In this document: in pieces, positions 25,501-31,818 of the stretch
How the letters are laid out: each line of letters starts with the position of its first letter
How positions within the stretch are numbered: position 1 is the stretch's first letter
Assembly: GCF_008365375.1 (NCBI RefSeq)
Contig: NZ_QOKW01000028.1
Location: 1 to 64,000, forward strand
Direction: 5' to 3'
DNA from: Roseomonas genomospecies 6
Lineage (GTDB): Bacteria; Pseudomonadota; Alphaproteobacteria; Azospirillales; Azospirillaceae
Length of the DNA: 64,000 nucleotides
Translations under genes and position numbers: made by a program
Notes under the pieces: generated by a model
What the model was told of the DNA's origin: nothing
What the model saw: the letters and a program-made list of their open reading frames with translations, nothing else
The model's database searches: none

Positions 25501-27867
25501 ACGCGCAGCGGCGACACCTCGGACGAATCGTCGGTGGATTGGTCGGTCTCCGGCTTCGGCATCGACGCTGCGGATGGGGCGGACTTCGGCGGCACGCTCC
25601 CGTCCGGGACGGTGCGCTTCGCCGTCGGGGAATCCTCGCAGACCGTCTCCGTCTCCGTCAGCGGGGACAGCGCCCTGGAGCCGGACGAGAATTTCGTGGT
25701 CGATCTCGCCAACCCGGTCGGCGCGACCCTCACTGGCTGGACGGCCGTCGGCACGATCCTCAATGATGACGCACCCGCCGGCGAGACGGCGACGACGCTG
25801 GACATCGCTCCGGAAACCGGCACTGTGGCGAGCGGGGACGAGGGCGCGGCGCTGACCTTCCTGGTCACGCGCTCCGGCGACCTCAGCGGCTCGACGACTG
25901 TCTCCTATGCGGTGGCCGGCACCGGTCCCAACCCGGTGGTGGCGAACGACTTCACCGGCGGCAGCCTGCCCCAGGGCACGGTGATCTTCGCCCCGGGCGA
26001 GCAGACCGCCCGCATCACCGTCGCCGTCCAGCCGGACGGTTCGGTGGAGGCCGACGAGATGTTCACGGTCACTCTGACGAGCGCCGCGGGCGGAACGATC
26101 CGCGCGCCCTACGCCGTCGGCGTCATCCGCAACGACGACACCGTTCCCGCGGGTCCGGCGACGACTCTCTCCATCGCGGCGGAGGCCGGTGGTGCGGCCT
26201 ACGAAGGCAACAAGGGCACGGCGCCCGTCACCTTCCTCGTCACGCGCTCCGGCGACCTGTCCGGGACGACCACCGTCGCCTATGCGGTGGCGGGCTCCGG
26301 CCTGGCCCCGGCGGCGGCGGACGATTTCGCCGGAACCGTCCTGCCCCACGGCACGGTAACCTTCGCGCCGGGCGAGGAGACGGCCCGCATCACCGTGACG
26401 TTCCAGGGCGACACCGTCGTTGAAGGCGACGAGACCTTCACAGTCACCCTGAGCGACGCGACCGGTGCCGCGATCCTCACGCCCTCCGCCACCGGCACGA
26501 TCCGCAACGAGGACGTCGCCACCGGCGGCGGCAGCCAGCCGATCGGCGACGAGACGGTCGGCGAGGTCGTCGTCCACACCCGCCAGGGAACGGCGCCCAG
26601 CGGGATCAACCTTCCTTTCGTCGAGACGGAGATCGACCAGGACGTGCCGCAGAACGACAGCGGCGACGGCGTCACGGTCGCGCTGATGCGGGATGGCGGG
26701 AATGCGCCGCTGTTGCAGGCGACGGTGTCGCCGGGCGGCCGCATCACCGCCTATGGCCCGCAGTCGACTGTGGACAGCGGCCAACTGGCCGGCATCGTCG
26801 AGAGCATGTTGGCGACCAACCTCCCGAACGGGCAGGGCGCGTCGATCAAGGAGGCGATCCAGGGCTTCGCGAACGGAGCCGGCAACGGCGGCCAGATGAC
26901 CGTGCGGGCGCTGACGCCGATCGGAACGGGGGCGATCACCATCACCGGGTCCTCCGGCACCGGGGCTCCGCGCGAAACGCTGATCTTCAACATGAGCAGC
27001 GCGCCCGGCGGTTCGGTCATCCTCAACGAGGTGGACGTCGTGGTGGTCGTCGGCAGCGGCTCCTTCACCGGAGGCGCCGGCAACAGCCTGACCATAGGCG
27101 ACTCCTCGTCGCAGCACATCAACCTCGGGCCGGGCGACGACACCACGCGTGGCGGCGGCGGTAACGATGTGGTGGCCAGCACCACCGGCCGCGACCTGCT
27201 ATCGGGCGACGAGGGCAACGATACCATCCATGGCGGTGCCGACGAGGACACCCTGCTCGGCGGCGACGGCAACGATCTGATCGGCGGCGGTACCGGTGAC
27301 GACCTGATCAGCGGCGATGACGGCAACGATGTCCTAGTTGGCGAGGACGGCAGCGATGCGGCAATCGGCGGAGCTGGCGACGATGTCCTCTTCGGGATGG
27401 CCGGGGCCGACCTGCTGACCGGCGACGCGGGTATCGACACGATCGTCGGCGGCGACGGCAACGACTCCATTCTGGGAGGAACGGGACATGATCTGATTGG
27501 CGGCGGTGATGGAGACGACCTGATCGACGGCGGCGACGAAAACGACACGCTCATCGGCGAAGCGGGCAACGACACGCTGTTCGGCGGGGCCGGCGACGAC
27601 TTGCTGTGGGGGTTTGGCGGCGATGATTGGCTAATCGGCGGTGATGGCCGCGACACCTTCGCCTTCATGCTCGATGGCGGGAACGATCTTGTGTTCGGCT
27701 TCAATCCGGACGAGGACCTGCTGGGCTTCGGCATCCTGGGAATGGACCTTGCCCAACTGATGGCGAACGCCCGAACGGTCGGTGGCAACACGGTGTTCAC
27801 CCTGCTGGACAAGAGCACCATCACCGTGGTGGGTGTCACCGGCGTGACCAACGCTTGGTTTAGCTGA
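16519..27867 (+). CDS. Giant RTX-repeat exported protein with Calx-beta and cadherin-like domains
   Basis: The gene has 3,782 codons from the ATG at 16519 (GGGAG close by; ATG 16552 is an alternative). Residues 1-700 form a unique, partly helical region with no signal peptide. Calcium-binding nonapeptides of the GGAGNDTLDGG type fill residues about 790-2,680. They are interrupted four times by a 150-residue module ending in an RGTAGADSL-like hinge. Residues about 2,750-2,970 look like two cadherin/VCBS-like domains (EDSAAVVLNIAAPTDADGDT). Three Calx-beta repeats follow (VTFLVTRSGDLSG), then a linker and another RTX block to the C-terminus. RTX proteins are normally exported by a C-terminal signal through type I secretion and fold on binding calcium. 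No enzyme domain or type I transporter gene is visible; an adhesin or matrix role is likely. Confidence 0.85.
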   Translation: MTAVGLTRVNGMITREQIETLKSGIDSALGAIEDALEAQVYAEKLPIVGDKLSAAFQEGKDALKGIRAVEDKIVGAINDILYVVDNAQGIAEAYVEDTINAALKTLGVGENTVQALVNGTEVTLTFSTHQHYKYEQSLATDLGLPGLNLKTGGMAAASLDYDFNFTVGADIAGFFVQTDGSQPELSLGLTASTPDFGASTQLGFMNFSATDRDSTLDGYFAVDLKDADNDGKLRLSELNSDFIDATFSGVADIGVHLDANMGDAALPKASADLTVDWSFNNSVVDVEDQNVTFGALPVVKFENVHYDFGTVVEDFVKPILQKLEPVLEPINQALAVLRTDISFLKKLPQWQTLFDRAGADVGGKDASDGNITLLDFVKIAVPDQNLVPLTQFISIVDDVVAWAEYFGDLELGPDAYSVDLDVGSFQMLSDIRDTAFKLAEAAPTVIKGAQDLTAFLAGLNTGSWTQADPETGQTGQDVLEDMLLGDSFSLPILTNPASAFSLLVGGDAKLFSLDLPAMSFDLPSQDLLSIPIFAGLDVKVQGALGLAMDLAFGYDTRGLRQFVASDLTDYATVLNGFYVSDVDGDGVDVPEAVIKAALNLFVNATIGVASAGGGGGIEGTVTLDLNDHVNGTPDDGRIYLDEMAQSLLTNPFRIFDASGLVTAGLAAFVKVGGYDIWRFTAPRITLAEFNFSDDPATATATEPPPPPVLGTLSNGLLTLNIGARAGERGLSNNTDGAETLAISGTGGGVAVQGFGRKQSFTGVTGIVGDGGAQNDEIILDPGTTVAATLSGGAGMDYLFAGAGADSLDGGADRDFLEGHDGDDTLLGGDGDDVLDGGAGADSIDGGAGIDVLTYESSTTAVTIDIAAGTVSGGDADGDVFTGIEVFEGSNLADAGDRITGSAGDDAAFGLAGDDQLDGKGGDDFLSGGAGNDTLDGGTGADTLAGGTGEDLYYVDDLGDLADDAYAGPAGGKDLVIASVDHTLTAEIEDLTLVGSALRGTGNALANVIRGTGGDNVLDGAGGADTLHGGVGNDTYGFDSLDDRLVDGFNEGIDEIRLQTQTLADSTVFSLGADGLTNIENLTLVDGAHAIVVRGNALANVLVGNSADDGIYGLVGSDTLRGGAGNDTLDGGTEIDVLDGGAGDDVLHVGNVGGGDTLTGGAGSDIFSFYSDTRDVYGAWESSASSPTNPVTITDFQGGGTAGGDFLKIRVPNAFLVFAGERAFDIANTAAFQFPNQGDGLADVIYDHQGGNTRVAVDVNDDGVFGEKDLLVVLQGTHTLTAADFTETFNAQRGTAGADRLEGAEDADRLYGIAGNDTLLGYGGDDYAEGDAGDDSLLGGDGSDWLRGGAGNDTLDGGDGDDSGTPANGYQGGLYGGAGDDSILGGAGNDNIYGGESSSDEADGNDTIDAGDGHDQVNAGAGADLVRGGAGSDVLYGEAGDDRLEGGDGADALYGGLGNDTLDGGDGDDLRLSGDDGDDLVLGGAGNDRLYGEAGDDRLEGGSGNDTLEGAGGGDTLLGGEGDDDLSGDGVYADASGAAKGNVLDGGAGNDTLRLQSAGATAGDTLTGGTGDDLFDIQTRPDLSASGTDAPSLITDFEGAGVAGGDRLKIAVYQNYSNTPVAQPLVWAGQASFGTDGRTLGNGGDGLIDVQYEHRDGQTLLAVDVDDDGTLGAGDLLVRFDGTLTLTDGDFVDSFSARRGSAGNDSLDGGPGPDILYGLGGDDTLVGGGGNDALNGGAGNDSQDGGDGRDTLTGGGGNDTLDGGDGIDDLRGGDGDDVLNGGDGDDYVTDYSSLSIGLHGEAGNDTLNGGAGNDLLDGGTGDDRLNGEDGGDRLAGGDGRDTLDGGAGNDWLDGNDGDDRLDGGVGSDNLNGGAGNDSLYGGDGNDDLSGGEGDDALYGEAGNDMLWTDVGRDSLDGGIGNDTLMAAGTGGGRLTGGAGSDLFQISNSGAPYDPSTSAAALVITDFDESAGGDLLTLTLSTVGRLAFAGEGTIDAGSANDGLVDVAYHTAGGNTRVEVDLNDDGVIGAADAVFELEGIHTLTETNFRDTFSVRRGTAGADSLLGTAAGDLIYGVGGDDTILGTDGSDTLVGGAGNDSLDGGNDIDLLEGGDGDDVIDGGAGADHGYWSNMQYRYGLYGGAGNDTLMGGSGNDQLDGGTGNDRLDGGTEDDLLDGGAGDDTLLGGDGRDGLYGGTGNDSLDGGDGADNLSGNDGDDALSAGAGNDTLYGDDGNDTLLGGDGADRLDAGLGDDRLEGGAENDSLDGGAGADLLLGGAGNDTLDGGSHQSYYGTDGADTLDGGDGNDLLVVNNSGGGDRLTGGAGTDVFLFREPRSPAEVKASTAFQAVSPAGSPVTITDFTPGTDTLKIAVAGGNLAFAGRIPFDIPLSGPSTGLPTADDGLVDVFYDWFTADSADMTRIGVDLDDDGAIGAGDMVIQLQGRHSLTAADFTETFYAQRGTAGDDSLRGTTAAETVYGVGGNDTIEGLAGNDTLFGGAGNDSLDGGEGSDALEGGIGNDSLDGGEGNDAPSNAYSYGDRSAGLFGGAGNDLLRGGAGDDALFGEADNDTLKGEDGDDALDGGDGADSLGGGFGLDRLDGGAGNDSLDGGADDDTLNGGLGDDSLFGSVGDDRLDGDTGNDTLDGGLGRDSLYGGEGMDVFVYRSPDDGGDEIMSFDTGTFGDRIDLTPLLAGIGYSGSDPLGDGVIRLTDAGPATVTVEVLSNGSYVQLASVTGYGGGFSAQTLAGNLRFAANQAPQAEADREVTVDEDSAAVVLNIAAPTDADGDTLTVLITGLPNAGFGTVRLASGEAVSYNDLLTPAQLAGLTFTPSQNANGAAGALTYTVGDGKGGAAAQTITFDIQPVNDQPTASGDAELTVSPDQPAVWMRIGYPSDADGDELTIKVTGLPTGGTVHLNERILAVDDLLTASELGALTFTVGAQTGRAAGRFTYEVQDGHGGQATGAVDIKVDIPLPTLEIAVGDAVRSESTGGETTFTFLITRSGDTSDESSVDWSVSGFGIDAADGADFGGTLPSGTVRFAVGESSQTVSVSVSGDSALEPDENFVVDLANPVGATLTGWTAVGTILNDDAPAGETATTLDIAPETGTVASGDEGAALTFLVTRSGDLSGSTTVSYAVAGTGPNPVVANDFTGGSLPQGTVIFAPGEQTARITVAVQPDGSVEADEMFTVTLTSAAGGTIRAPYAVGVIRNDDTVPAGPATTLSIAAEAGGAAYEGNKGTAPVTFLVTRSGDLSGTTTVAYAVAGSGLAPAAADDFAGTVLPHGTVTFAPGEETARITVTFQGDTVVEGDETFTVTLSDATGAAILTPSATGTIRNEDVATGGGSQPIGDETVGEVVVHTRQGTAPSGINLPFVETEIDQDVPQNDSGDGVTVALMRDGGNAPLLQATVSPGGRITAYGPQSTVDSGQLAGIVESMLATNLPNGQGASIKEAIQGFANGAGNGGQMTVRALTPIGTGAITITGSSGTGAPRETLIFNMSSAPGGSVILNEVDVVVVVGSGSFTGGAGNSLTIGDSSSQHINLGPGDDTTRGGGGNDVVASTTGRDLLSGDEGNDTIHGGADEDTLLGGDGNDLIGGGTGDDLISGDDGNDVLVGEDGSDAAIGGAGDDVLFGMAGADLLTGDAGIDTIVGGDGNDSILGGTGHDLIGGGDGDDLIDGGDENDTLIGEAGNDTLFGGAGDDLLWGFGGDDWLIGGDGRDTFAFMLDGGNDLVFGFNPDEDLLGFGILGMDLAQLMANARTVGGNTVFTLLDKSTITVVGVTGVTNAWFS
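20389..24470 (+). repeat. Four macro-repeats inside the RTX gene
   Basis: The hinge QRG/RRG-(T/S)AG recurs near 20389, 21606, 22671 and 23878, so the spacing is about 1.2, 1.07 and 1.2 kb. Each hinge ends a module made of GGAGSD(I/L)F-like residues, an (I)TDF segment, a VDVNDDG-type calcium loop and an HTLT..(N/D)F segment. Each unit then starts a fresh run of RTX nonapeptides. The arrangement suggests tandem duplication of a whole 350-400-residue block. Confidence 0.75.
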
Positions 27868-27890
27868 CAGCCAGTTTCAAAAGTCAGGCA

Positions 27891-27908
27891 GCGTGTTGCA
27901 GCGAGGCG
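27891..27908. repeat. Solo IS5 end remnant behind the RTX gene
   Basis: GCGTGTTGCAGCGAGGCG matches the inner part of the IS5 copy 1 left end (TTGTTGCAGCGAGG). It is nearly identical, in reverse, to the end of the IS5 scar at 34731-34749. No transposase sequence accompanies it, so it is a scar 24 bp after the RTX stop codon. Confidence 0.5.
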
Positions 27909-27953
27909 CCGGCTGGGAGCAATGCGGAAAAGTGGGTGACGGTCTGGTCAGGC

Positions 27954-28498
27954 GGTTGTGTCAGGTTTCGCGCCACAGGGTGAATGAGGTCAAGACGACG
28001 CCGTGAATTGGGTGGCGTGGACTACACGACAGGGATCATGTCGCGCAGAGCGGCGATCCGCTGGACATGGATCGCCCGCCGGCGCGCCGCCGGGACGTGT
28101 TGCTTGCGCCGAGTCGCCGGGCGCAGGAAGTTGCGCACCTCATCGTGAGCCCGGCAGAAGCGGGCGGCGCTGCTGGAGGACTTGAAGCCGCGCATCGGGC
28201 GTGTGCGGCCTTTCACCCCGCGGTGATCTTGCTCCAGATGATTATTCTTGAACTTTGAAGTTCGGTGCTCGACGTCGTCTCCGAACATCTCCTCGAGGGC
28301 CGGCGGGTAGCTGGCGTGCTTGTCGGTGGTGATGGTCTCCGGGATGATGCCCGTCACCTCAATGGCCGAGCGGAAGAACGCCTCAGCGGCAGCCTGGTCG
28401 CGGGTGGCGCTGAGATAGACGTCGACCAAGTTGCCGTCGCTGTCGATGGCGCGGTACAGGTACTGCCACTGGCCGGCGACCTTCAGGTACGTCTCGTC
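27954..28498 (-). mobile_element. IS6-family element (copy 2), 5' part missing
   Basis: The 3' end of the element is marked by an inverted-repeat end at 27954-27976 (GGTTGTGTCAGGTTTCGCG start), closely matching the ends of IS6 copy 1. Coding sequence continues to 28498, where the IS5 copy 2 end begins. The other IS6 end is not found on the far side of the IS5, so the insertion was accompanied or followed by a deletion. Confidence 0.75.
28022..28498 (-). pseudogene. IS6-family transposase, C-terminal part, disrupted by IS5
   Basis: The frame starts inside DETYLKVAGQWQYLYRAID, at the first catalytic Asp block, and runs through ATRDQAAAEAFFRSA, TTDKHASYPPALEE and HLEQDHRGVKGRTRP to the normal C-terminus. 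It is highly similar to the copy at 14377-15194. Upstream codons belong to the IS5 end, so the zinc ribbon and helix-turn-helix part are gone. It is not functional. Confidence 0.85.
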
Positions 28499-29607
28499 GA
28501 GACGTTGGTGCAGAACTCGGCGCGTTGGCGGACTCCGCCCTGGAAAGTTGTCGTTCAGGCGACCTTGCGGGAGGCCAGCATGCCGAGGCTGGTCATCATG
28601 TTCATGACCTTGCAGCCGACCGCCGCCTCGACTTTCTGGGCAGGCAGAGTCCGGGCGCGGAGGCTGCGCCCGATCAAGGTCTTGTACCGCAACATTGCCA
28701 CCTCCCCGAGCGATCGGCGTCCGTAGCCGACCGCCCGCTGCCAGCCGAGCCGTCCGCATTCTGCGATCATCTGGATGTGCTGGTCGCGCTGCGTGGGCGC
28801 GCTTGCAGCGGTCTCGCTCGGCACCGCGGTGGAGCGCGGCGGGATGATCACCTCAGCGTCGGGGGTGTGGGCGGCGACGGCGCGGTAGACCGGCTCACCG
28901 TCATAGGCGCCGTCCGCCAGCACCGTGCCGATCGGGCGTTTGATCTGGTCGAGCAACGGGCCGACCAGCGAGGCATCGCCGTCCTGCGTGGTCGTCAGCT
29001 CCGAGGCGAGGATCTCGCCGGTATCGGGATCGACCGCCAAGTGGAGCTTTCTCCAGCTCCGGCGCGCTTGGCCTCCATGCTTTTCCAGGTGCCACTCGCC
29101 CGTGCCGAACACCTTCAGCCCGGTGGAGTCGATGACCACGCTGACCGGCCCGTCCGTCCTGGCCAGGGCTGACGCGACCTCCCGATTGGCGCTGCGCCGG
29201 GAGAAGGTCGTGTGATCCGGAACCGGCAGGTCAAGGCCGAGCAGGCGCATGAGCGAGCCCAGCAAACCCTCGGTCTGCCGCCACGGCCGACTGAACGCCA
29301 GACGCAGCATCAGCCCGGCTTCGATCGCCACGTCCGAGTAGCGCGCCGGCCGGCCGCGTCGGCCCGTAGCGGGCGGCGTCCAGGCGGCGACCGCCTCCGG
29401 CGTCACCCAGATCGTCAGGTCACCGCGCCGGCGCAGCGCCGCATCGTAGGCCGACCAGTTCTCCACACGGTACCGGGCCTTCGGGATCTTATGGCGGCGG
29501 GGCTCATTGGCCTAGTACGGCATCAGCGGCTCGACTTCAGCGGGCAGCCTCTATACCCGCTCGCCCTCCCGACCACCACCAGCCCGGGCTTTGTGCACCA
29601 ACGTCTC
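28499..29607 (-). mobile_element. IS5-family insertion sequence (copy 2) inside IS6 copy 2
   Basis: The ends are the inverted repeat GAGACGTTGGTGCA at 28499-28512 and its reverse complement at 29594-29607, giving an element of about 1,109 bp with one minus-strand transposase. It interrupts the IS6 transposase at its DET codons. It is a different IS5 subgroup member from copy 1, with different end sequences. No target duplication is clear. Confidence 0.75.
28555..29523 (-). pseudogene. IS5-family transposase with a nonsense codon at position 4
   Basis: The normal start is at ATG 29523, which reads Met-Pro-Tyr and then TAG at 29512-29514, followed by the expected ANEPRRHKIPKARYRV. Copy 1 has Lys at the equivalent place, so an A-to-T change in AAG is the simplest cause. 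Translation could only resume at an internal GTG at 29466, giving 303 residues. That part has all the catalytic blocks: VVIDSTGLKVFGTGEWH, ADGAYDGEP and the C-terminal RRSLGEVAMLRYKTLIGR. It may be inactive or make an N-truncated protein. Confidence 0.75.
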
Positions 29608-29636
29608 GTACATCGGATGCAAGGCGCCCAGTCAGT

Positions 29637-30920
29637 CTAGTAGACGCCTTCGGACGGATGCTGGCGCCACAGGTCGGCCTTGCGGGCGTACTTGCGGAAG
29701 GCGTCGAAGCTGGCGTGGCGGGAGTGCTGCATGACGCGGGTCGGGTTCTTGTCGTGGTACATGCTGGTGGTGATGTAGCCGCTGCGCAGGCTGTGCGGCC
29801 CGATCTCGCTCACCGGCAGCCCGGCGGCGGCGGCCCACGTCTTGACGATTCGGGTCACGGCGGTCGCGTGCAGGGCCTTCAGCGCCAGCGAGCCGTTGCG
29901 CTCGATCTTGCGGAAGACCGGGCCACCCGCGATGCCGATGCCGGATCGGTTCAGCCACTCCTGGACGGCGCGTACCGGGCAGAGCTCCGGCAGGCGGTCG
30001 GCGCGCCAGATCGCCACGCTCGCGCCCTTGCCGAACTGGTCGGCCTTGCTCGTCGGCAGGAACACCGTCAGGCCGTGTCCGGCGGGGTCGATCTCGAGGT
30101 GGTGGCGCTCAATGCCGACCAACTCGGAGCGGCGAAAGGCGCCGGCCCAGCCGAGCAGCAACAGGGCGCGGTCGCGCAGGAGCGTGAGCTCCAGGGCCTC
30201 GCGTTCCCACGGCTTCAAGTCGGCGGCCGCGTCGGCGTCGAGGCGAATGGCGCCGACCAGCCGCTCCAGATCGGACGGCGCTCGCTCGGCGCCGCCGCGC
30301 GACGGCAGCGGACCGAGCAGCTCGCGACGCTGGGACGACAGGCGGGGGCCGAGCGGCGCGGTGCGCCGTGGCTTCTCCTCTTCGGGCCGATAGCGGCGGG
30401 CTTTGGGCGCCGGGCGCTTCCCCTGGACGATCTCCTCGCGGGCGCGGTGGCGTTCGGCGGCTCGGGCCAGCAGCGTGCGCTGCCGCTCCTCGCGGGCGCG
30501 CCGGAGTTCGGGATTCTCGGTGCTCGTGTAGCTGCGCCGGACGCCAGCCATCAGCTCCTCGATCGCCGCGTGGCCAGTCGGGTCGTCGTCGGCCAGGCCG
30601 GCCTGCTGGTGACGCCAGCGGATCGCCGCCCGCACGACGCCGATCCGGCTCGGCGACAGCCCGCGTTCCGCCAACTCGGCCAGGTACATCGCCAGCGTCT
30701 CGACGGCGCAGGGCAGGGCGGTCTCGCCCATTTCCTCGCACCACGCGTCGAACAGGGCCCACGCCCGCCTGTAGGCCGACAGCGTCGAGGATGCCCGCGA
30801 TGCCGCGTGCAGCTTGAGCGCGGCCGCCTTCAGCGTCTCCTTGCGCCGCTCAACGGAGAGCGCGCCGCCGGAGGCGGGCAGGGCAGGGAGGGGGGGCGTC
30901 CGGTCGTCCATCGTCGTCAC
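29637..30920 (-). CDS. Tyrosine recombinase/integrase
   Basis: The 427-residue protein starts at GTG 30920 or ATG 30911. The N-terminal part (residues about 25-130) is a SAM-like core-binding domain (STLSAYRRAWALFDAWCEE). A charged insert follows, then the catalytic domain. The first active-site Arg is in AGAFRRSELVGI. HSLRSGYITT carries the His-x-x-Arg pair, HSRHASFDAFRKYAR carries the next His and the tyrosine nucleophile, and the Trp-containing end is RKADLWRQHP. These enzymes integrate or excise mobile DNA or resolve replicon multimers. It is divergent from the kfrA-like gene. I did not find an attachment site next to it. Confidence 0.88.
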   Translation of the reverse strand: MTTMDDRTPPLPALPASGGALSVERRKETLKAAALKLHAASRASSTLSAYRRAWALFDAWCEEMGETALPCAVETLAMYLAELAERGLSPSRIGVVRAAIRWRHQQAGLADDDPTGHAAIEELMAGVRRSYTSTENPELRRAREERQRTLLARAAERHRAREEIVQGKRPAPKARRYRPEEEKPRRTAPLGPRLSSQRRELLGPLPSRGGAERAPSDLERLVGAIRLDADAAADLKPWEREALELTLLRDRALLLLGWAGAFRRSELVGIERHHLEIDPAGHGLTVFLPTSKADQFGKGASVAIWRADRLPELCPVRAVQEWLNRSGIGIAGGPVFRKIERNGSLALKALHATAVTRIVKTWAAAAGLPVSEIGPHSLRSGYITTSMYHDKNPTRVMQHSRHASFDAFRKYARKADLWRQHPSEGVY

Positions 30921-31255
30921 CGTGAGTAGGGGAGGGGGAGTCTTGCCAGCAAGGTAGCGCTGGAGCTGAAAGAATACAACTTAAAATAGCAGATGGATCC
31001 TGTCCGCCGTCTCCGAACCTCGGGCTTTGGCACCCTTGTTCGGTGTGGCCACCTCGCGGATGCTGCGGGGGTAGAGCGGTTGCAGCCCGAGTGCGGCTTG
31101 CGCCGGGGCCCGTCGGCAAGGATGCGCAGCAGGAGGAGCTGAAGGGCCGGGGAGCCCAGGAGGGCGTGGCCCCACTCGACACGCCGTCCAGGCAGCGGTG
31201 CGATGGCGGTGCTCGTCAGGGACGCGTCGGCATCGGGGCATGGTGGTCACACCTT

Positions 31256-31275
31256 ATCTATATGGATCTATATGG
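31256..31275. repeat. Tandem 10-bp direct repeat
   Basis: ATCTATATGG occurs twice head to tail in otherwise GC-rich DNA. A 10-bp period is one helical turn, which would fit a protein-binding site, but no role is shown. Confidence 0.5.
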
Positions 31276-31771
31276 GCCCGCACGGTCGGCTCGGGTCGCC
31301 AGCGGCCGATTGGTCACCGCGCCGGTTGGCAACCACGCCCGGGACCACCGTTCGCTCCCGGCGGCGATGTGCCGGTCGACGAGCTCGTCCGCCCCGGCCC
31401 TCGATCCCGACACCATGACCTCCCCCTGCCTTCCGGACGGCGCCGCCAAGAGGGGTCTGCCGCCATTGGCGTCGCTCGATCCTCCCGCCCGTGCCGTGGG
31501 CGCGCCGCGGGCCGCCGAAACGCCGATCACACCAGGAGCCGTCCGGTCGACGGTGCCATGGATCGGGGTTCGCGCCTCGTCCTGTGCTGGGCGTGCTTTC
31601 TACCGCTGTCTTGCTTGGTAGCCCGGCAGGATCGGAAAGGCAAGTTTCCGATCCTGTCAGAGCCGTGGAGCGGGGCAGGGTGCCGGCCGCGAACCCCATC
31701 CGCGCACTGTACGATCAAGAAATACACCAATGTACGGTACAGAAATACGGAATACACATTGAACGCGTTAC

Positions 31772-31801
31772 GATACGCGCGTATGATGGCGATACGCGTA
31801 C
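31772..31801. promoter_or_regulatory. Candidate operator upstream of the kfrA-like gene
   Basis: GATACGCG occurs at 31772 and again at 31791, 19 bp apart. The first lies in the perfect palindrome ATACGCGCGTAT (31773-31784) and the second overlaps TACGCGTA (31793-31800). The site ends 18 bp before the kfrA-like start codon. KfrA proteins are known to bind their own promoters, so an autoregulatory operator is a reasonable inference. Confidence 0.5.
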
Positions 31802-31818
31802 GGAAGGAAGCGGCGGTC

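Larger units (their letters stand above)
30921..31818. other. 900-bp divergent intergenic region between integrase and kfrA-like gene
   Basis: Most of this stretch is GC-rich with no supported gene. Near the kfrA side (31700-31800) it becomes AT-richer and contains several small palindromes: TGTACGGTACA at 31731-31741, ATACGCGCGTAT at 31773-31784 and TACGCGTA at 31793-31800. A tandem repeat lies at 31256-31275. It probably holds the promoters of both flanking genes. Confidence 0.45.

Noticed and set aside
19855-27117. A 2,420-codon open frame antisense to the RTX gene
   Set aside because: It is the mirror of the repetitive GC-rich RTX coding sequence. Its translation is low-complexity Val/Ala/Gln/Pro-rich with no recognisable domain or plausible start.
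18900-27660. CRISPR-like periodic repeats
   Set aside because: The short periodicity (27 bases) is coding RTX nonapeptides, degenerate at third positions and without unique spacers.
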